Positions 1 through 9,174 of a stretch of DNA of 33,135 nt are shown here, piece by piece (position 1 is the stretch's first letter; each line of letters opens with the position of its first letter). The notes beneath the pieces were generated by a model. That model saw only the letters and a program-made list of their open reading frames with translations, had not been told where the DNA came from and did not search any database. The translations under genes were made by a program, and so were the position numbers. The stretch lies in NCBI GenBank assembly GCA_003169715.1, contig PNAR01000223.1:1-33135 (forward strand), given 5' to 3'. The stretch is from Acidobacteriaceae bacterium. GTDB lineage: Bacteria > Acidobacteriota > Terriglobia > Terriglobales > Acidobacteriaceae.

Positions 1-2
1 CA

Positions 3-1943
3 TCTCCGTTGAGGGATGGCCTGCCGCCTACCGATGTGGTACACGGCTTTTTGGAGACAAATGTACCCGGCGCAAAGTGGCTGAGTGCTACGCCTCAGGG
101 AGACCGGCAGGATGCTGCGTTCATCACTGCGGATGGACGGTACCGCGCATGGGTCTGCAATAATGGTTCCCTGTTCATCAAAGGCTGCGCCTTCGTTGTC
201 GGAGTGTACAGCGTCGCTGCCAATCCTGGCGCCGATGAGCCTGTGTCTCCCTCCCCGGCAGTTTCTCCGGCCGCTCCGCTTCCGCAGATGACTCCAGCTC
301 CGCTGCCTGACGCTAACCCAAAAGCTACGCCGGCCCAAAACGAACGCACGGAAGCTTTGTCGCTTGAGCAACTGCTGGCTCCTGAGCAAGCCGAGTCGAC
401 GCAGCCCAGTTCTGCGGGACGACGGCTTTGGACTGAGCTTCTAAGCACGTTGGAGACATCAGATTACCCCCGCGCTACCGACGCCGCGACGCAGCTTCGA
501 AAAACGAACGAAATCATCGAACCATACCAGCACCTTTTCGCAGGCTTGGTTTTGGAAATATTGAAACCGAGCGCAAACGCGGCTGCTGAAGAGCTTCGCG
601 ACACCGAGACGCACAACGCCATAATTGCGCAGCTAACTGCTCGGATTGAGACCGAACGACGTAAGCGAGGCCCGATCGTGAAGCGCATAGCAGATAACCG
701 CGCCGGGGCGCAGATCGCTGCGATATTCACAGCGCTCGCAGGCGACATTGCGCGAGCCAATATCGCGAATGCGGAGCAAGAACTTGCGGAGATTGATCGC
801 AGGATTTCCGTCCTCGAGTCTCAGATCGAAACTGTTCAGAACGAGGTCGGTAATGCGAAACGGCAGGTGGAGCAGAGCGCAATCACAGGCCGCAAGCAGT
901 TGCAGGATCGAACGTTGGAGATGCTGGACCAGTTGAAGCAGGAACAGGACTTTCGGGCCGTTGCAGCGTTGTCCAACTGCTATCTGCGTCGAGTCGGTGA
1001 GGATGGGGCAATAGCGCAGATTGCCCAAGAGGCTGTTGATTTGCAGAAACGACAAGCCAAGGCGCTGGCGATTGCCACAGCCGCGCTACGTCCCGTCAAA
1101 GAGGCGATGAGCAATGGCAAGCTCTGGACTGCGAAGGCGGAACTCTCGCGAGTCAACGCGCTGATCGGCGACCGGTTGGCGGACGCTTTCCAGCGCAAGT
1201 TAGTCGATACGGAAATCGCGGGCACGAGGCGGGACCTTGATTCGCAAATCAGTGCAGCGACCACCAAGCGAGACTCCATCCTGCAAACAGGAATTACGGA
1301 TTCGGCAACCGCCGAATCTGAATTGAACAAATTCCTGGAGCAGCATCCCGATTATCCCGGTGGCGCGGAAGATAGACGCCGTCTGACGCAACTGAAGGAG
1401 GAGCAAATCGACGGAAAGTTGAAGCGCCGTATCGACGCTATAGAAACGACCCTCCAGAACAATCCTGAGGAAGCAAAAGTGATGATCAAGAGGCTGGAGA
1501 AGACACTAAGCGAAGACGAGATTTCCATCCTCAAGTCAAAGATCTTTTCACTGCAGAGTAGGATCGTGCAACGCGAACTGGACATCATCGACGCCAGAAT
1601 TGCGGAAGCGCAGTCCTATCTCACGCGATACAGCGTCACCTATGCCGAAGATCTCAAGCAGGGGAAGCATCCCATGGTGCAGTTCACGTCGGGTATAGAA
1701 AACCTGGTCCGCGCGAGAAGCATCCAGGCCGGTGTCGTAAAACAGCTGGAGACGTTGATTTCAGAAGAAATGCCGAATGTGACCAAGGCCCGCTTGGCCG
1801 GGCTCCTGGAGACGGAGAGAGTCGCTTTAGAGATCATGGATGAAGGCCTTGCGATGAGGCGGTATGTGCTTTGGGGATCCGCAGCAATTATTCTTGTGGC
1901 AGGAGCCGGAGGAGTGCTGTGGTTGCGCCGCCACCGCCGTTAG
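3..1943 (+). CDS. Large coiled-coil protein with C-terminal transmembrane helix, 5' end probably truncated by the window
   Basis: Long ORF; the track start is TTG at 9 and the frame stays open to the window edge. Heptad-like charged central region (RIETERRKRG, IDRRISVLESQIETVQNEVGNAKRQVEQ) and C-terminal YVLWGSAAIILVAGAGGVLWLRRHRR membrane anchor. Confidence 0.8.
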   Translation, partial: SPLRDGLPPTDVVHGFLETNVPGAKWLSATPQGDRQDAAFITADGRYRAWVCNNGSLFIKGCAFVVGVYSVAANPGADEPVSPSPAVSPAAPLPQMTPAPLPDANPKATPAQNERTEALSLEQLLAPEQAESTQPSSAGRRLWTELLSTLETSDYPRATDAATQLRKTNEIIEPYQHLFAGLVLEILKPSANAAAEELRDTETHNAIIAQLTARIETERRKRGPIVKRIADNRAGAQIAAIFTALAGDIARANIANAEQELAEIDRRISVLESQIETVQNEVGNAKRQVEQSAITGRKQLQDRTLEMLDQLKQEQDFRAVAALSNCYLRRVGEDGAIAQIAQEAVDLQKRQAKALAIATAALRPVKEAMSNGKLWTAKAELSRVNALIGDRLADAFQRKLVDTEIAGTRRDLDSQISAATTKRDSILQTGITDSATAESELNKFLEQHPDYPGGAEDRRRLTQLKEEQIDGKLKRRIDAIETTLQNNPEEAKVMIKRLEKTLSEDEISILKSKIFSLQSRIVQRELDIIDARIAEAQSYLTRYSVTYAEDLKQGKHPMVQFTSGIENLVRARSIQAGVVKQLETLISEEMPNVTKARLAGLLETERVALEIMDEGLAMRRYVLWGSAAIILVAGAGGVLWLRRHRR

Positions 1944-2194
1944 CTGCTTGCATCATGTCGAACGACGCGATCTTTCTAGTGCTTGATGAAGCTACGGCGC
2001 GAAATCTACAGATTTCATTCGGGAGCAAAGGCATCGCATCGGTACGTCATCGGCTGCATTGGAAACGGCCGGTTATATCGAGACAGATCCTCTCGCTCGC
2101 AGCATCGGCGGTAGCGCTAATTCACCCCCGCTTGCGCCAATGCAACCCATGGGCATGTCTTGCGCTTGCCTCGTAACTCATCAAGAATCCTCAG

Positions 2195-3475
2195 ATGAAC
2201 CCCCAATATTTCTTCGCGAAAATGGATGTGTGCACGAATGGCACGCGGAAACGGACTGGCCAGGTATTGACGATTGAAGTCGAAATGGACTCAGCGGCGA
2301 TCGACGCGGAGATACACGCGGTTCGCAAGGCTGTTCTGGACGCGGCCGACCAGTACACCCGCAAACACTTTACTGACCAGCTTGAGCATCTCAGCGATTG
2401 TACGTTTTTCCCGGTAAATGAGATTCCCAAGACATGGGAAAAACCTGTCGAAACCTCGATGACTGGCATCAGAATTTGGGGAGTGACGCATGAAGCGCCG
2501 TCGCTGCCCGAGCTGCCTAGGACGAACAAAGAGCGAATTCTGGGACTGCTGAAGGGAGGGGCTGTCTTGTGCGACGATTGCATCCAAAAAGAAGTAGGAA
2601 TCACCCGGCGCCAGACAGTCTACAGAATTTGTGAGGGGGAGACGAAGCGCCTCGAAAAACTAGAGAGAACTCATCATATCTGCCATCTCTGCAAAAAACG
2701 GAAGGTGCTCCGTCGACAGCGTGACCCAAATCCCGCTCCTGTTGAAGCGGCGCCATCTCTTGAGTTTCCTACTAAAGCGAAACCCACGGTTCAGCAAGAC
2801 TGCTACAGCCGAGAGCAGGATCTTAAAGGCCGTTTCAACGAGGGGCTCGCGAAGGTATTCCGAGTGGAGAAGACTGATTACTACTCTCTCCTGACGATTC
2901 CAGACCTGATGGACCTGAAGAGCGGCTATGCGCGGATCAATGACATTATTACGCTCCGCCTAACTATGGCTCTGGTTGACTGGCTGGCCGCGAGACTGCG
3001 GCTCGGAAACGAACAGCGCAACGGATTGCTGGATAGCGTGAATAGACAGCACCCCAACGCCGGGGGGTATGACGTTGATTGCGCCGAGCCGAACTTTATC
3101 GCCGAAGTTAAAGGGAACATACCGATGAACCAGGGAACGGTGTTCGGCTCTGGTCAAGTCGACGGCCTCACGAGCGACGTTCTTTGTATGATGGGCCTGC
3201 CCAGCATAGCGAAGCATGGCGGAAAGGTAAAGCAGAAGGCTGCAAGAAGTGATCGACCTAAGGCAATTAAGTTTCTCGCACTTTTCGACAGCGAACCCGT
3301 TCGCCAGGCGACTCAGAGGTGGAAGAGCGTTTTGCTAGCGGGGCAATCGCAGCAGTTCCCCGATGGATTCCTTATCGAAGAAACGCCAGCGGACGGTGAA
3401 CTTTCAGACAACGCCGTCTATCTGGTCTTTTTAAAATTAGATATTCCGCTCCTGCCAGCCCTGGAATCTTCTTAA
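2195..3475 (+). CDS. Putative DNA-binding/nuclease protein: Cys cluster (CDDC...CHLCKKRK) plus PD-(D/E)XK-like C-terminal region
   Basis: 426 aa ORF; GGYDVDCAEPNFIAEVKGNIP fits D-x(n)-ExK; CDDC and CHLC pairs flank an HTH-like segment (EVGITRRQTVYRICEGETKRLEKLER). Confidence 0.7.
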   Translation: MNPQYFFAKMDVCTNGTRKRTGQVLTIEVEMDSAAIDAEIHAVRKAVLDAADQYTRKHFTDQLEHLSDCTFFPVNEIPKTWEKPVETSMTGIRIWGVTHEAPSLPELPRTNKERILGLLKGGAVLCDDCIQKEVGITRRQTVYRICEGETKRLEKLERTHHICHLCKKRKVLRRQRDPNPAPVEAAPSLEFPTKAKPTVQQDCYSREQDLKGRFNEGLAKVFRVEKTDYYSLLTIPDLMDLKSGYARINDIITLRLTMALVDWLAARLRLGNEQRNGLLDSVNRQHPNAGGYDVDCAEPNFIAEVKGNIPMNQGTVFGSGQVDGLTSDVLCMMGLPSIAKHGGKVKQKAARSDRPKAIKFLALFDSEPVRQATQRWKSVLLAGQSQQFPDGFLIEETPADGELSDNAVYLVFLKLDIPLLPALESS

Positions 3476-3587
3476 ACCTTGGCGGCAATCCGAGGTTTCG
3501 CTGGACAGCGTATACTTTGAGCCAGCTTCATAGCGGACTGTGGTAGCGCTTCAAAATTGCTGGCTGGTTTTTAAACTGGCTGATCAC

Positions 3588-4379
3588 TCAGAGAATGCCT
3601 GCTTCTTTGAAGCTAAAATAGGCTTGGCGTCCCTCGGCGGGCGCGCCGATTATGATGTGGTCAAGCAGCTTGATCTGCAATAGTTCGGCTGCTTCTGCCA
3701 GGCGGCGAGTGAGGCTGTGGTCAGATTGACTCGGGCTCGGGTCACCAGATGGGTGATTGTGAGCGACAATAACGGCATACGCCGACGCGATGATAGCGGG
3801 TCGAAATACGTCGCGCGGATGGGCGATTGACTCATTTACGCTGCCCAGGGACACCTCCTCGGCCCAGAGAAGATGGTAGCGAGTGTCCAGCAAGATCACT
3901 CGAAGCGATTCCTTGTGCAGCTGTTGCATGTCGGATCCAAGTAGGTCATAGACCAGATCCGGGCTATCCAGCTTCTGACGCCTGTACCGCTCACGCGCCA
4001 TGCGCGGTGCCAGAGTGAACGCGGCCACTAGTCGCAACGCACGCCTGGCGCCGATGGTTGGAAAGGTAGCGAGTTCCTGCACTGTGCAGCGACTCAATGC
4101 CGCGAGCGAGCCGTATCGGGCCAAGAGTTCATTGGCCCTTGGCGCAGCGCTCCCGGGCAGATGCAGTACGGCCGCGAGCGCTTCGGCGTCCGTCATTGCC
4201 CGCGGGTTTGGCGAGCACCGTCGGGGTCGCCTGGGAGAGGCCGAAGGCGGCGGGATTGTTTCTGTTTTCGTGCTGGCCTGCGGGCCTCCGCCGAGCGCCT
4301 CAGTGCGACGGTCCTGAATGAGACGGTTTAGCTTCGCCAAGCGCGGCGGCAGTTCTTCGGAATGTTCAAGACACGACAT
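3588..4379 (-). CDS. radC: RadC family JAB/MPN domain protein
   Basis: EEVSLGSVNESIAHPRDVFRPAIIASAYAVIVAHNHPSGDPSPSQSD, the canonical RadC JAMM motif; upstream HhH-like segment. Confidence 0.93.
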   Translation of the reverse strand: MSCLEHSEELPPRLAKLNRLIQDRRTEALGGGPQASTKTETIPPPSASPRRPRRCSPNPRAMTDAEALAAVLHLPGSAAPRANELLARYGSLAALSRCTVQELATFPTIGARRALRLVAAFTLAPRMARERYRRQKLDSPDLVYDLLGSDMQQLHKESLRVILLDTRYHLLWAEEVSLGSVNESIAHPRDVFRPAIIASAYAVIVAHNHPSGDPSPSQSDHSLTRRLAEAAELLQIKLLDHIIIGAPAEGRQAYFSFKEAGIL

Positions 4380-4451
4380 AGCCGCGGAGTTGTGCTGAGA
4401 GGGCGCACACTAGGCCGGCCAGTGGCGCTCTCTCACGGTGATAGGCGGTGC

Positions 4452-4988
4452 TCAAGGTGCCGCGCCGTTGACTGCGGCGGAAGGGCGCCCCGAAGCCTTG
4501 CGGAAACGCGGCGGCCCAGCGATCGCCAGCAATTCAGCGATGAAGCCGCTGGTTTTCTTCCGGTCGAGTTGTTCCAACGGCAACTTGAACAGCCGCTGTG
4601 CGATCCCATCGAGATCCTCGGCCGTGAACTTCTGCTCCTTCGCCACCTTCGCGATCAGCGTGTTTTGCTTCTCGGACCTGTGTGAGGCGTCGGTCGCGGA
4701 AACGCGGGCCGTTGGTGTACGGTGAGCGTTGCTTACGGCCCCGTTCTGAGCAGCCTTGCTGTCAACCAGCAAGCCGTATTTGGTAGGGTCCGGCAGAAAG
4801 CCGACTGCCTTCAGCTGTTCATCGACGCTGCTTTGCAGCAGTGCGTAAACGCGTTTGGCTTCCGTTTCGAGTCTCCTCAGGCTGCTAACCTCGGCAGAAA
4901 CACTAACCATAAAGGAGTGGGAGCTGAAGTTTGGAAGCGAGAGCTTTTTTGCGTACGAAGCGTTAATTTGGATAGACATGCCACGCAT
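4452..4988 (-). CDS. Hypothetical protein
   Basis: 178 aa ORF, same strand and just upstream of radC, coherent composition. Confidence 0.6.
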   Translation of the reverse strand: MRGMSIQINASYAKKLSLPNFSSHSFMVSVSAEVSSLRRLETEAKRVYALLQSSVDEQLKAVGFLPDPTKYGLLVDSKAAQNGAVSNAHRTPTARVSATDASHRSEKQNTLIAKVAKEQKFTAEDLDGIAQRLFKLPLEQLDRKKTSGFIAELLAIAGPPRFRKASGRPSAAVNGAAP

Positions 4989-5022
4989 ATACGAAGGTCG
5001 AGCTCTCCCTCGTCCTACGGTA

Positions 5023-5934
5023 CTACAGCGTGATGCAATTCAGCCCTCCACCCAGCCGCGCCAGCGCAGTGGCGGATACAGGTCGTGTTGGAAGCCTGGT
5101 TAATTCGCTCAGCGCGGCTGCAACAGAGTCATCCAATTTATGATCAAAAATGGGATAGCTAATACCCCCCTTTGTTAGATTAAAATTAATATAACAGCCC
5201 ACCGCAGACCAGATGCCGTTCTGTTGGTACACTTCGCTAAACCAAGGAAAGGGTGCGATGCGCACGCAGGGAAGACTGGAGCGCAGGCGCCGTAAGAGCT
5301 CAGTGCTGTAGCGGCGGAACGCCGGGTCATTGTACTTGTTCACCAACAGAATGTCTGATTGCAAGAATCGGACGATTCCATCTGCGTGGCCAACTTTGTC
5401 GCCTGGCTCGACGGGGATTACGACGACCTGTTCGAAGCCTATGTTGATGATAGCGCGCTCTATCTCTCGCTTCGAAAAGTGACGGTTGTCCTGCCAGATT
5501 TTCTCCGTAACGATCGCGACTTTGCCGTTGTGCACGACGTTACCGCCGTCCATGGCGAGCGGGATTCTTCGCGGCGTGAAGGAGCGACGTCGATCGAGTT
5601 TACGCCGAGCCTTCGCGATTGAACGGGCAGAATACCAACCTGGTGCGTAAGACGGGCAAAAATCAAAGTAGCAACCCTCTATCGGTCCCCAATCACGGAC
5701 CCAAATGTCGAGGGGAGAATCCTCCTTTGTTAGAACGGTGTAACTGACTCCGAGATTGCGAAAAGCGTTCAATAACCTGTCATACACCGGCCGCAGATCA
5801 TGATGCCGGTTGCGGTAAACAGGCCAAATCGCTGGGTCGACCACAGTGACGTGGCTCTTGTCCCAATCGGGGAGGACTGTAGCCGTAATCCTCGCTGGCA
5901 CTGGGAGGGTTGCGTGTGCGGGCATATCAGACAT
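5023..5934 (-). CDS. Agmatine deiminase / peptidylarginine deiminase family protein (PAD_porph type)
   Basis: WVRDWGPI, MDGGNVVHNG, GHADGIVRF and C-terminal GGGLNCITL (catalytic Cys motif), all in order. Confidence 0.92.
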   Translation of the reverse strand: MSDMPAHATLPVPARITATVLPDWDKSHVTVVDPAIWPVYRNRHHDLRPVYDRLLNAFRNLGVSYTVLTKEDSPLDIWVRDWGPIEGCYFDFCPSYAPGWYSARSIAKARRKLDRRRSFTPRRIPLAMDGGNVVHNGKVAIVTEKIWQDNRHFSKREIERAIINIGFEQVVVIPVEPGDKVGHADGIVRFLQSDILLVNKYNDPAFRRYSTELLRRLRSSLPCVRIAPFPWFSEVYQQNGIWSAVGCYINFNLTKGGISYPIFDHKLDDSVAAALSELTRLPTRPVSATALARLGGGLNCITL

Positions 5935-6300
5935 CCTGTGCGCTTACCGGCGACCATGTAAAGTCGGCGTTGGCCGCGCTGTTGCTTGCCCAAGCAGCCC
6001 GACCAACGGAAACGTATACGAAAGCATCTGGGCGCACCCCAGGAACGCGCTGGGGGAGCAGACTGAAGCGCGAAAAAAGCTGCCGTGATGGTCGAACGTC
6101 GATTCCGAGCCAACAGCGTTGAGACCATTCCGATCCGTTCTGACGCGCAGGAGGTCTGGTCTTGGCGATAAGGAGGCGTGTATGCCTTCCAGGCCGTCAT
6201 CAACTTGTCTATGACCGTGGGAACAGCGAAGTGCCTGTGCTCAGTGAGACTTTAGCGATTGCTTTAGCCACCGTCGGTACGCTATATCACCTCCCAGCGA

Positions 6301-6585
6301 ATGAAAGTTCCCAAAACCAAGGGCGTTTTAGATCTAGTGAGCGAGGTGTTGCGATCATTTCCCGAGCCCCTCGGAGAAGATGTTATCGAGGATGTGTGCA
6401 TTGCGATCGAATCGAACCCAAGATGGCGACGCCGCTACGACGAACTCGTCGGCACTCTGGGCAAGTGGGTGGTCAACAGTTGGATTGGAAAGTACGTACG
6501 GGACATCGCAGCGATGAAAGGCCTCCGCCAGGTCGCCGCAACAAGGACTCGACTGGTGAAGAGTTATCGAAAACTCATGCGATAA
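6301..6585 (+). CDS. Small hypothetical protein
   Basis: 94 aa ORF with protein-like composition (MKVPKTKGVLDLVSEVLRSFPEPLGEDVIEDVCIAIESNPRW...). Confidence 0.5.
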   Translation: MKVPKTKGVLDLVSEVLRSFPEPLGEDVIEDVCIAIESNPRWRRRYDELVGTLGKWVVNSWIGKYVRDIAAMKGLRQVAATRTRLVKSYRKLMR

Positions 6586-6797
6586 CGCTCCTGCGGCGGG
6601 CACTCCGGCTAGCGCGTCCAGAGAGCCATCGCGACGCGCAGGAATTAGAGTGCGGTTTGGCTAATCTTGCGCACGATTTTGCTTTGCGCTTCGCTCCTGG
6701 GTAATGCAGGACAACGAATGTACAAATCTAGACGTCGTCAAAGCTATTTCGTCACTGACATTAGGCTCGACGGCTGGTCTCATTCCGGTGTTACAGT

Positions 6798-7217
6798 GTG
6801 GCTATGTTAACGAACGAGCAGTGGAGAAAGGAAATTGTCGAGTGCCAATTTCCAAAGTTCAAAAGGAGAGTGCGCGACCAAGGCATTGCCACCTCGTGTA
6901 AGGCGGATTTTGCCGTTGATAAAAAAGGGGGAAGGGTGGGTCGTGTAACGGTAGAAGCTTGGGAGATAGGAGACACTACAGACAGCTTCGTGCTGTCGTT
7001 TTTGTACGGTAAAGCAGGGCAGGCAGGCATCCTCATGACCCGGTTCAGGAAGCAAGCGAGCGGCCCTCCCCGCCGGAGGAGGCTCTTGCCACCGTTTTCG
7101 GAAACACTCTCCAGAGAGGCGGCGGCCAAGGCATTTACGCTTTTCGCGGGGACGATCCTGGAGCGCTTTATGGCGAAAGCCGACCGGCTAAGGAAGAAAC
7201 GCCGTCCCCCGAGGTGA
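6798..7217 (+). CDS. Hypothetical protein
   Basis: 139 aa ORF with protein-like composition and a basic C-terminus. Confidence 0.5.
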   Translation: MAMLTNEQWRKEIVECQFPKFKRRVRDQGIATSCKADFAVDKKGGRVGRVTVEAWEIGDTTDSFVLSFLYGKAGQAGILMTRFRKQASGPPRRRRLLPPFSETLSREAAAKAFTLFAGTILERFMAKADRLRKKRRPPR

Positions 7218-7393
7218 CTGGAAGAGGCGACGGATCGAGTAGTTGATGGCCTCCGAGCCGTCGGTGGAAAACGCCGACGAGCGAGGGAGCCAACAGCAAC
7301 CCGTTGCCAGGGCGTCATTGTGCCCTGGCCCAGGCAAGGCTGCCCGGTTTTATATATATGTACCTTTAACATGAGTACTAGTTATCGTCTTGC

Positions 7394-7456
7394 GTAGATA
7401 ATATTCAAAACAGTGGGGCTCCTATATATAAGAAACACTATGTGATGAATCATTAT
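7394..7456 (+). repeat. 63-bp direct repeat, copy 1
   Basis: gtagataatattcaaaacagtggggctcctatatataagaaacactatgtgatgaatcattat; matches 7941-8003 with one mismatch. Confidence 0.97.
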
Positions 7457-7769
7457 ACCCCGGGGGGCGTCAACCGCGCCTGGAGCCACCTTTGCTTCGT
7501 CGTGCTACCGCATCCTCCGTATGAGTCGCGGTGAGGAAGCTTCAGTGAAAAATCTGCCCCGTAGATCTCCATCCAGCACTGAACCGTGATTACCGTTGTG
7601 ACTGGGGCCCCCCATGATTAGGTAATGGCGCATTGAAGTGTACCGGGTGCCCGTTACGCGAACAAATTCGCCGCGGGAGGGGTCGGCACATTCCTGCATT
7701 GAAGCAGAGTGGCCCGCGTCATGATGCAGATACCCGCTGACTGAGCCACTTCAGGAGCTGTAATGAGAA

Positions 7770-7796
7770 ATGCGACGCCCTGAATGGGCATCGCAT
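7770..7796. other. Hairpin: 11-bp stem (one mismatch), 5-nt loop
   Basis: atgcgacgccc-tgaat-gggcatcgcat. Confidence 0.7.
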
Positions 7797-7805
7797 GCAC
7801 TCTGA

Positions 7806-7854
7806 TTATCCACCGATGGAATTTCGTACCTCCGTGCAGTCCATCGGTGGATAA
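7806..7854. other. Perfect 15-bp inverted repeat with 19-nt loop
   Basis: ttatccaccgatgga (7806-7820) is the exact reverse complement of tccatcggtggataa (7840-7854). Confidence 0.9.
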
Positions 7855-7940
7855 CCAATGAATACCACTATACCTGCAGACGGGGCCCCGTTGGCACGAG
7901 GAAGGTAGCCTTAATTATTAATAATAGCTATAGATTCTAG

Positions 7941-8003
7941 GTAGATAACATTCAAAACAGTGGGGCTCCTATATATAAGAAACACTATGTGATGAATCAT
8001 TAT
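7941..8003 (+). repeat. 63-bp direct repeat, copy 2
   Basis: gtagataacattcaaaacagtggggctcctatatataagaaacactatgtgatgaatcattat; one mismatch to copy 1. Confidence 0.97.
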
Positions 8004-8110
8004 CTTTGTTAGTTTTAATGGGTTTGAGCGTTCCGACCGTGATCGGCTATCAATGGATAATTTCCGCGTTGGTCTCCGCTGGGGGATGATACGTAACCAC
8101 CCTCGAAACG

Positions 8111-8133
8111 AATAATGGCCTAAGGCCGTTATT
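8111..8133. terminator. Candidate terminator hairpin downstream of the 8147-9079 gene
   Basis: aataatggcc-taa-ggccgttatt, 10-bp stem with one G-T pair, A/T-rich arms on both sides. Confidence 0.5.
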
Positions 8134-8146
8134 GTTATCTTGCCCC

Positions 8147-9079
8147 TCAGCCGAGGCGATGCTTTTCGAGTGCCCATTCCCGAACTTCAGGCAGCAAAGG
8201 CAATAGTCGAATCAAGTGTTGCCACGATAGCGCGCGGAAACGAAAACGAGAGCAAGTATTCTTTGTTGCGACTGTTTGCCGTAGGAGAGCCGGCCAACCT
8301 GGCCAAGCACCAGTGTGACGAAAGTATGGGTTGTTAGCGTCAAATAATAGAACGAAGACCGCTCGACGATGTCGCCCGGCAAGTTGGCGTGCTGCTGCTG
8401 CTGTGCGAATTGCCTGGTAAGCAGTGCTAATCGGGCAGGGGAGAAAGGGTAGGCGTTCGCCAAACAATCCGAATACCTTTTGTGCTGTTTGCCAGTATTT
8501 GGGTCGCACGATGACCCGGTCAGGGCAAAAGCCACCGACGCCCGGATTGCCCTCTCTTTCTCGCGTACAAGAGCAAATGCCAAATCCCGCCTCCGACCAT
8601 TTGCATTCAACAGCCGCAAGGTAGTGACTTGTTTCGGCAACGAAATCCAACTGCGAGGCACGCGGTTGTTCATTTAGATCCGGTGGACTAAGTGTTTGCT
8701 CGAATGTGTAGCGCGTAGCTTCTTTCGCTTGGTGTGGCAGACGCAGCGCCTTCCAGAACCAGCGGAGACTTGGATCGCGGTCCGCGGCACAGCCGAGCAG
8801 CGCCAAAGCCAGCGACTGGCTTGAGCGCGCGGAACGTGCGTGGATGTGGGTGGACCTCGGCGGAAGCAATTGGCGCAAAGCCGCATAACCGTCCGGTAGC
8901 GCAGCGCTGAGTGAACGCGCGGAATAGGCATGTCTCGCACAGCGGAGATTCGAATGCCTCTCGTAGTAGGCCGAATAATGTTTTATCAGCAGTTTTTCAT
9001 ATTTCCGATAGGACGACCGGCATTCGGCGTTGATTAACGCGCTCGTCCAGGAATCGATCAACCTCGTTGGATTTGACAC
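8147..9079 (-). CDS. PD-(D/E)XK-like nuclease, resembling the PGN_0703 family
   Basis: FEQTLSPP...SQLDFVAETSHYLAAVECKWSEAGFGICSC: D-x(n)-ExK core followed by a Cys motif. Confidence 0.7.
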   Translation of the reverse strand: MSNPTRLIDSWTSALINAECRSSYRKYEKLLIKHYSAYYERHSNLRCARHAYSARSLSAALPDGYAALRQLLPPRSTHIHARSARSSQSLALALLGCAADRDPSLRWFWKALRLPHQAKEATRYTFEQTLSPPDLNEQPRASQLDFVAETSHYLAAVECKWSEAGFGICSCTREREGNPGVGGFCPDRVIVRPKYWQTAQKVFGLFGERLPFLPCPISTAYQAIRTAAAARQLAGRHRRAVFVLLFDANNPYFRHTGAWPGWPALLRQTVATKNTCSRFRFRALSWQHLIRLLPLLPEVREWALEKHRLG

Positions 9080-9124
9080 TCATAGCGCGTATACGCGGCA
9101 CGACTGCGAGCTGGATTCTCCAGA

Positions 9125-9157
9125 ACCCTCTCAAAACGGGGGTGTTTTTTAGAGGGT
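9125..9157. other. Intergenic stem-loop
   Basis: accctct...agagggt outer arms with inner aaaac/gtttt, between two minus-strand genes. Confidence 0.55.
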
Positions 9158-9174
9158 ATAAGGGGCTCCGCAAA

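Noticed and set aside
95-1837. Many antisense ORFs over the 644-aa gene (and similar shadows elsewhere, e.g. 23653-25035 plus strand)
   Set aside because: Lower-quality composition and complete overlap with well-supported genes; GC-rich shadow ORFs.
7605-7890. Retron msr/msd in the noncoding cassette
   Set aside because: No reverse transcriptase ORF in the window, so a retron is unsupported despite the hairpins.
7394-8003. CRISPR array
   Set aside because: Only two 63-bp repeats with a 484-bp spacer, and no cas genes in the window.
7911-8177. 88-aa minus-strand ORF overlapping the 63-bp repeat
   Set aside because: It runs through the repeat and a terminator hairpin and has atypical composition; probably spurious.
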